Assembly (NCBI RefSeq): GCF_002157735.2
Contig: NZ_AP018690.1
Coordinates: forward strand, 558,001 to 622,000
Direction of reading: 5' to 3'
DNA from: Vibrio aphrogenes
GTDB taxonomy: Bacteria; Pseudomonadota; Gammaproteobacteria; Enterobacterales; Vibrionaceae
Length of the DNA stretch: 64,000 nt
The notes beneath the pieces are model-generated. The model was not told the origin of the DNA. It saw only the letters and a list, made by a program, of their open reading frames with translations, and ran no database searches. This document shows positions 60,324 through 64,000 of this stretch, piece by piece. The position numbers and the translations under genes are program-made. The stretch's first letter is position 1. Every line of letters starts with the position of its first letter.

Positions 60324-60346
60324 TTAAATACCTAGCGCTTGGCCAC
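60287..60346. repeat. 20-bp tandem repeat at the 3' end of the SDR gene
   Basis: Three 20-base units: 60287-60306, 60307-60326 and 60327-60346, all beginning AATA. The third lies inside the SDR coding region and the second contains its stop codon (60324-60326). Confidence 0.7.
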
Positions 60347-61079
60347 CGCCGATTTGGATGGTTTCTGCGGTGATAAAGGACGCATCATCACTGACTAAGA
60401 AAGAAATCACTGAAGCGACTTCCTCTGGTTGACCTAGACGGCCAAGTAGAATGCTGTCTTTCCATGAAGCGAACACTTCTGGTTTAGTCGCTTTAATTTG
60501 AGCGTGGAAAGGCGTATCGATGGTTCCTGGAGACACAGCATTAACACGGATACCTGCAGGAGCCAATTCTTTAGCTAGAGCACGAGTTAAAGTATGAACG
60601 GCGCCTTTAGATACACCATAAATTCCTGCGCCTGGACCACCAGCATTCCACCCAGCGTTTGATGTGAAGTTGATGATTGAACCACCTTCTGCTTTCTTCA
60701 AGAATGGAATCGCAGCACGTGATACAAAGAAGGCACTATCTAGGTTTAGCGCCATAACGAAACGGTAGAAATCCGTCGTCATTTCTTCCATTGGGCTACG
60801 ACCACCTAAGCCACCAGCGTTGTTAACCACAACATCAAGCTTGCCATATTTTTCACCAATCGCATTGATATTTTCAGTCACCGCTTTATCGTCAGTCACA
60901 TCAAAGCCGTAATACTCAGCTTCAATCCCTAACTCTTTTAATTCAGCAACACGTACTGCGCCTTGCTCATCTTCAATGCCGTTTAAAACCACGGTATAAC
61001 CATCTTGACCAAGACGTTTCGCTACTTGAAAGCCAATTCCGCCTGTAGCGCCAGAAATAAATGCAACCTTCTTAGACAT
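60324..61079 (-). CDS. SDR-family oxidoreductase, candidate DEH reductase
   Basis: A 251-residue classical short-chain dehydrogenase. Cofactor motif GATGGIG (10-16), NNAG (86-89) and the catalytic triad Ser140, Tyr154, Lys158 (YGVSK). SDR enzymes reduce the alginate product DEH to KDG in several marine bacteria. A perfect motif palindrome TTGTATTACAA lies 129 bases upstream (61208-61218), tying it to the alginate regulon though it lies far from the lyases. A second, unrelated DEH reductase candidate (61632-62513) is next to it. Alternatively it acts on another keto acid. Confidence 0.82.
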   Translation of the reverse strand: MSKKVAFISGATGGIGFQVAKRLGQDGYTVVLNGIEDEQGAVRVAELKELGIEAEYYGFDVTDDKAVTENINAIGEKYGKLDVVVNNAGGLGGRSPMEEMTTDFYRFVMALNLDSAFFVSRAAIPFLKKAEGGSIINFTSNAGWNAGGPGAGIYGVSKGAVHTLTRALAKELAPAGIRVNAVSPGTIDTPFHAQIKATKPEVFASWKDSILLGRLGQPEEVASVISFLVSDDASFITAETIQIGGGQALGI

Positions 61080-61207
61080 ATCTATTCTCTCTTCTCAATT
61101 AGAATTTGCACTCAACAGATCCAAAATTATAGTTTTACCGTAACCGGCACTGTAACAACAATAATCTCAATATTGGTGCTTTTGATACAACCCAAACACT
61201 AGGTATA

Positions 61208-61218
61208 TTGTATTACAA
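61208..61218. promoter_or_regulatory. Alginate-regulon motif site 16 (perfect palindrome)
   Basis: TTGTATTACAA, identical to site 11 upstream of kdgF, 129 bases upstream of the SDR start. Confidence 0.72.
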
Positions 61219-61295
61219 ATAAACTTAAAGTAAAAAGATTTAACCAGCTAAAGTAGAGAAATGAGATCTACTGCAAATTGCTCGCAAGTAGTAAA

Positions 61296-61529
61296 TTAAC
61301 CTCAACTGCGGATAACTAGAAGTCACTCAATACCACACTTTGGGCGTCTAACTTCGTTAAAATCAACGCAATAGGCCAGCTATTGACTTATGATTTTGCC
61401 TTGTTATTCATCCCAAATTGCAGCATTGAGAAAAAGTAACCAACCTCAGGTACCTGGTGGATATTTTTTAACCTATATATCAATGAGTTAGGATTTTATT
61501 GTGACACTCTTATCCGCAGTTGAGGTTAA
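61296..61529. repeat. Inverted-repeat element copy D (full length, inverted)
   Basis: Ends TTAACCTCAACTGCGGATAA (61296-61315) and its exact reverse complement at 61510-61529, a perfect 20-bp inverted pair. The interior matches copy B in opposite orientation. It encodes no protein. Confidence 0.88.
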
Positions 61530-61563
61530 ATCAAAAAAGAAAATAAGGTATGGATGGGGTAAA

Positions 61564-61612
61564 TAAAAAACTCGTTATAACTAGGCACAACACCTAACAA
61601 TAACGAGTTTCG
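61564..61612 (-). terminator. Terminator of dehR
   Basis: Minus strand AAACTCGTTAT / ATAACGAGTTT stem with an internal side stem and TTTATTT tail, about 20 bases beyond the stop. Confidence 0.85.
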
Positions 61613-61631
61613 AGATTTATGCTGATTTAAA

Positions 61632-62513
61632 TTACTTGTTCAAATTAACAAAGTAATCAAAGATAACCGGTACATCATTGTTACCCATGCCCGCATCTAC
61701 AGCCGCTTGTAAGCTAGTTGAAGTACCTTGAGCAATTAGCGATTCAGTACCTAATTCTTCACATAGAGCCAGGAAGTAACCCAAGTCTTTGTTGGCGTTC
61801 GCAACAGAGAAACCTAGTTTTTCCTCACCATCTACCGCGTAGAACTTACAAAATTGCATAAATGGAGAGTTTGATGGGCCAGCTGACATAATGTCAAACA
61901 GTTGTTGGCCATCAACACCGGCACGTTTTGCAACAGCAAAAGCTTGAGACATAGTGGCAACCGTTGTCATACCCATGAAGTTGTTCACAAGCTTAGTCAC
62001 ATGACCAGAACCTAGTGCACCTAAATAGAATACGTTTTCACCTTGCTCATCAAGCACTGGCTTCACTTTATTGAAGGTTTCAATGTCGCCTGCTGCCATG
62101 ATATTAAGTAGACCATCTTTAGCATGAGCAGGAGTACGGCCTAAAGGAGCATCGATCATACCAGCACCAATCGCTGCTAGGTCAGCACCAATTTTCTTAG
62201 TTGATGCAGGGATAGAGGTACCGAAATCAATCAGAGTTTTGCCTTCCGACATACCTGCTAAAATACCTGTTTCACCATAAACGACTTTTTCAACTACTTC
62301 AGAAGTCGTTAAGCAAAGCATAACAATATCACTTTTTTCAGCCAGTTCTTTACCAGAGCTTGCTTCCGCTGCATTACCACGAGCTAAAACCGCTGCAACA
62401 GCCTCTTTGTTGAGATCCATAACGTTAACTTGGTAACCACGAGTCTGTAGGTTTTCTACCATGTTGCCGCCCATTAAACCTAGGCCGATAAATCCGATAA
62501 CTGGTTTAGACAT
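61632..62513 (-). CDS. dehR: HIBADH-family reductase, likely DEH reductase (DehR)
   Basis: A 293-residue beta-hydroxyacid dehydrogenase: Rossmann motif GFIGLGLMGGNMV (7-19), the substrate loop DAPLGRTPAHAKDG (121-134) and catalytic Lys174 in GSGHVTKLVNN. The DEH reductase described from Vibrio splendidus (DehR) belongs to this family and converts DEH to KDG. Start 62513 (MSKPVIG) fits the fold; the longer open frame adds 20 residues without support. Motif site 17 lies 16 bases upstream. Tartronate semialdehyde reductase is the main alternative. Confidence 0.83.
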   Translation of the reverse strand: MSKPVIGFIGLGLMGGNMVENLQTRGYQVNVMDLNKEAVAAVLARGNAAEASSGKELAEKSDIVMLCLTTSEVVEKVVYGETGILAGMSEGKTLIDFGTSIPASTKKIGADLAAIGAGMIDAPLGRTPAHAKDGLLNIMAAGDIETFNKVKPVLDEQGENVFYLGALGSGHVTKLVNNFMGMTTVATMSQAFAVAKRAGVDGQQLFDIMSAGPSNSPFMQFCKFYAVDGEEKLGFSVANANKDLGYFLALCEELGTESLIAQGTSTSLQAAVDAGMGNNDVPVIFDYFVNLNK

Positions 62514-62528
62514 CTTAAATACTCCAAA

Positions 62529-62539
62529 TTGTATTATTA
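62529..62539 (+). promoter_or_regulatory. Alginate-regulon motif site 17
   Basis: TTGTATTATTA, only 16 bases upstream of the dehR start, so probably at or just after its promoter. Confidence 0.62.
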
Positions 62540-62665
62540 TATACTCAGTGAGATGAAGTATACGTGTCTGCATTGTTTAAGCAATATCAAATCTGCTTTG
62601 AACATGATTTCTGTGACTTAGCACGAGGTTTACCACGGAGGACAACTTGATTTGACCAATAATTG

Positions 62666-62709
62666 AAACTCTCGACAAACAAAGTATTAACCTTATCCAT
62701 CGAGAGTTT
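62666..62709 (-). terminator. Probable terminator of the NCS2 permease gene
   Basis: AAACTCTCGA / TCGAGAGTTT stem with a 24-base loop, about 40 bases past the permease stop. Confidence 0.6.
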
Positions 62710-62748
62710 ATCTCATTGATTAAAAAGAATTTATCTATTTAAAGCGAG

Positions 62749-64000
62749 TTAATGGCCAGCGACAATTTTAAAATAATAAATCATCGCAATAGCAATAACA
62801 TAGACTGACCAATGATCTTCTTTAAAACGCCCCAGTACCAATTTCAAGAAGGCATACACCACTAAAGCGGCGGCAATCCCATTACCTGAGTTAAAACTAA
62901 AAATGGTCATCGCGACGCACACAAACGCCGGAAAATATTCGGTAATATCGTCATAATTAATTTTACGCAATGACGTCATCATCGAAAATCCAATATAGAT
63001 CAGCACAGGTGCCGTAGCCACCGTTGGAACCATTGTCGCAAGAGGCGATAAAAATAATGTCAACGCAAACAAAGCCGCTGTCACTATTCCGGTAAACCCT
63101 GTTTTTCCTCCAGCTTCGACACCCGCCGAGCTTTCTAAATAAGTCGTTAACACCGGACAAGAGAAGAGCGCCCCAAAGGTTGTCGCAGCCGAATCGACAT
63201 GAAAGTTCTTTTCAATGCCTGGCAAGTTACCTTTTTCATCTAAATAACCCGCTTGTGCGCCTACGCCTAACAAGGTCCCCAACGTTGAGAAGAAATCAGG
63301 GATAAAGAAAGCCAATAAAAAAGGAAGATATTTCACATCCATTGCGCCTAGAATATCCAGGCTAAATGCCATATCTTCGATACTTTGCGGCATAGAAATC
63401 AGTGAATCCGGCACATGGGTAATCCCAAGTGGAATGCCGATGATCGTTGTGATCAATATCGCCAGAATAATCCCCCCACGGATCTTACGTGCCGTAAAAA
63501 ATAACACTAAGAAAAACCCGAAAAAGGCTAATAAGGCACTCGTTGAGGTTAAATCGCCAAAGTTTAAGACATTCTTACTTGCATTGGCGACTACCACACC
63601 GGCCTGTTTTAAACCCAGCAGCGCGATAAATAAGCCAATACCAACACCCACCGAGACTTTTACTCCATGTGGGATCACACGAACAATAAAGTCCCTCACC
63701 CCAAGAAAAGACACCAACATAAACAGCACACCACTAATAAAGACGATGCCTGCTGCAATACTTAATGGCACGCCGCCGCCCACTAAAGTAAAAGAAAAAA
63801 TGGCCACACTTCCCAGTCCTGGCCCGAGAACAAACGGTCGATTGGTATAAACCGCCATCGCAATAGTGGTAATCACAGTCATAATCACTGTGACGGTCAT
63901 CGCTTCCCCAAAAGGCAAACCGATTTTACTTAGCATGCCTGGTACGACAGCCACAATATAGGCCATAGTGGCAAAAGTAGTAAAACCGGCAATAATTTCG
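62749..64000 (-). CDS. NCS2-family purine permease, 5' end outside window
   Basis: Membrane transporter for purine bases (hypoxanthine/guanine/adenine type, AzgA/GhxP-like). The frame stays open past the ATG at 63966 to the window edge; the bases before it read EIIAGFTTFAT just ahead of MAYIVAVVPGML, matching the conserved first helix of these permeases, so the true start lies beyond 64000. Motifs include GLGSVAIFSF, FFSTLGTLLGVGAQAGYLDEKGNLPG and SAGVEAGGKTGFT. At least 11 hydrophobic segments are visible. No link to alginate is apparent; the substrate is inferred from the family. Confidence 0.88.
   Translation of the reverse strand, partial: EIIAGFTTFATMAYIVAVVPGMLSKIGLPFGEAMTVTVIMTVITTIAMAVYTNRPFVLGPGLGSVAIFSFTLVGGGVPLSIAAGIVFISGVLFMLVSFLGVRDFIVRVIPHGVKVSVGVGIGLFIALLGLKQAGVVVANASKNVLNFGDLTSTSALLAFFGFFLVLFFTARKIRGGIILAILITTIIGIPLGITHVPDSLISMPQSIEDMAFSLDILGAMDVKYLPFLLAFFIPDFFSTLGTLLGVGAQAGYLDEKGNLPGIEKNFHVDSAATTFGALFSCPVLTTYLESSAGVEAGGKTGFTGIVTAALFALTLFLSPLATMVPTVATAPVLIYIGFSMMTSLRKINYDDITEYFPAFVCVAMTIFSFNSGNGIAAALVVYAFLKLVLGRFKEDHWSVYVIAIAMIYYFKIVAGH

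Larger units (their letters stand above)
61080..61631. other. Intergenic region between the two reductase genes
   Basis: Holds the SDR control site (61208-61218), the full-length repeat element copy D (61296-61529) and the terminator of the HIBADH-type gene (61564-61612). No gene. Confidence 0.6.

Noticed and set aside
17603..62539. TTGTATTAT motif as a plain extended -10 promoter element
   Set aside because: The TG directly abuts TATTAT without the extra base of an extended -10, distances to genes vary widely, orientation is not constant, and several sites are perfect palindromes. Some may still overlap -10 boxes, as at 28003-28008.
63434..63850. A 138-codon frame antisense to the NCS2 permease
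   Set aside because: Lys/Thr/Pro-rich translation typical of the reverse of a membrane protein.
1..64000. CRISPR arrays, tRNA or rRNA genes
   Set aside because: No spaced direct repeats of CRISPR type and no tRNA- or rRNA-like segments were recognised; the tandem arrays seen have no spacers.

Overview
The window looks like a chromosomal segment of a marine gammaproteobacterium, most likely a Vibrio. It has AT-rich intergenic regions, a KdgM-type porin, Na+/solute symporters of the kind used for alginate oligomers, PL7 and PL17 alginate lyases, FadR-type GntR regulators and an EfeUOB iron operon. Species was not determined; an alginate-degrading vibrio fits best.

Layout. Bases 1-13.8 kb are mostly housekeeping or accessory core genes: ammonium transporter, OmpA, fumarase C, a GFA-type protein, a mercaptopyruvate sulfurtransferase, two GNAT acetyltransferases, a DUF1294 protein, a Bcr/CflA efflux pump with divergent LysR, an aldo/keto reductase, and a TolC/OmpA-lipoprotein pair of the adhesin type I secretion kind without its ABC and membrane-fusion partners. 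Bases 13.9-54.3 kb form a large alginate/uronate island: four PL7 lyases (three lipoproteins, one freely secreted), two tandem PL17 oligoalginate lyases, KdgM porin, three SLC5-type symporters, a DctPQM TRAP transporter, KdgF, KdgK, Eda, UxuA, UxuB, a class I phosphomannose isomerase, a ManD/RspA-family dehydratase with a Gfo/Idh/MocA oxidoreductase, three surface-type lipoproteins, three FadR-family GntR regulators, a LacI regulator and a cNMP/CBS/DUF294 signalling protein. Bases 54.6-58.4 kb are a Fur-type-controlled efeO-efeB-efeU iron uptake operon. Bases 58.5-64 kb hold a VOC protein with divergent LysR, two structurally unrelated candidate DEH reductases (SDR and HIBADH type), and an NCS2 purine permease cut by the window end.

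How the genes work together (inference from families): PL7 enzymes cut alginate outside the cell and at the surface, KdgM passes oligomers through the outer membrane, the symporters import them, PL17 enzymes release unsaturated monouronates, KdgF helps convert these to DEH, a DEH reductase makes KDG, and KdgK plus Eda give pyruvate and glyceraldehyde 3-phosphate. UxuB/UxuA, and possibly ManD, feed other uronates into KDG.

The most striking non-gene signal is a short repeated motif, TTGTATTAT or the perfect palindromes TTGTATTACAA and TTGTAGTACAA, found upstream of nearly every alginate transcription unit, including one FadR-type regulator gene and both DEH reductase genes about 25 kb away. 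It is a strong candidate for the operator of an alginate regulon. A UxuR-like box, a pair of LacI-type boxes and a Fur-like box give three further regulatory layers. Other unusual signals are a family of inverted-repeat elements of about 235 bp whose ends supply the stop codons of two genes, a terminator-containing leader in front of a regulator gene, and 14-20 bp tandem repeats located at the 3' ends of five genes.
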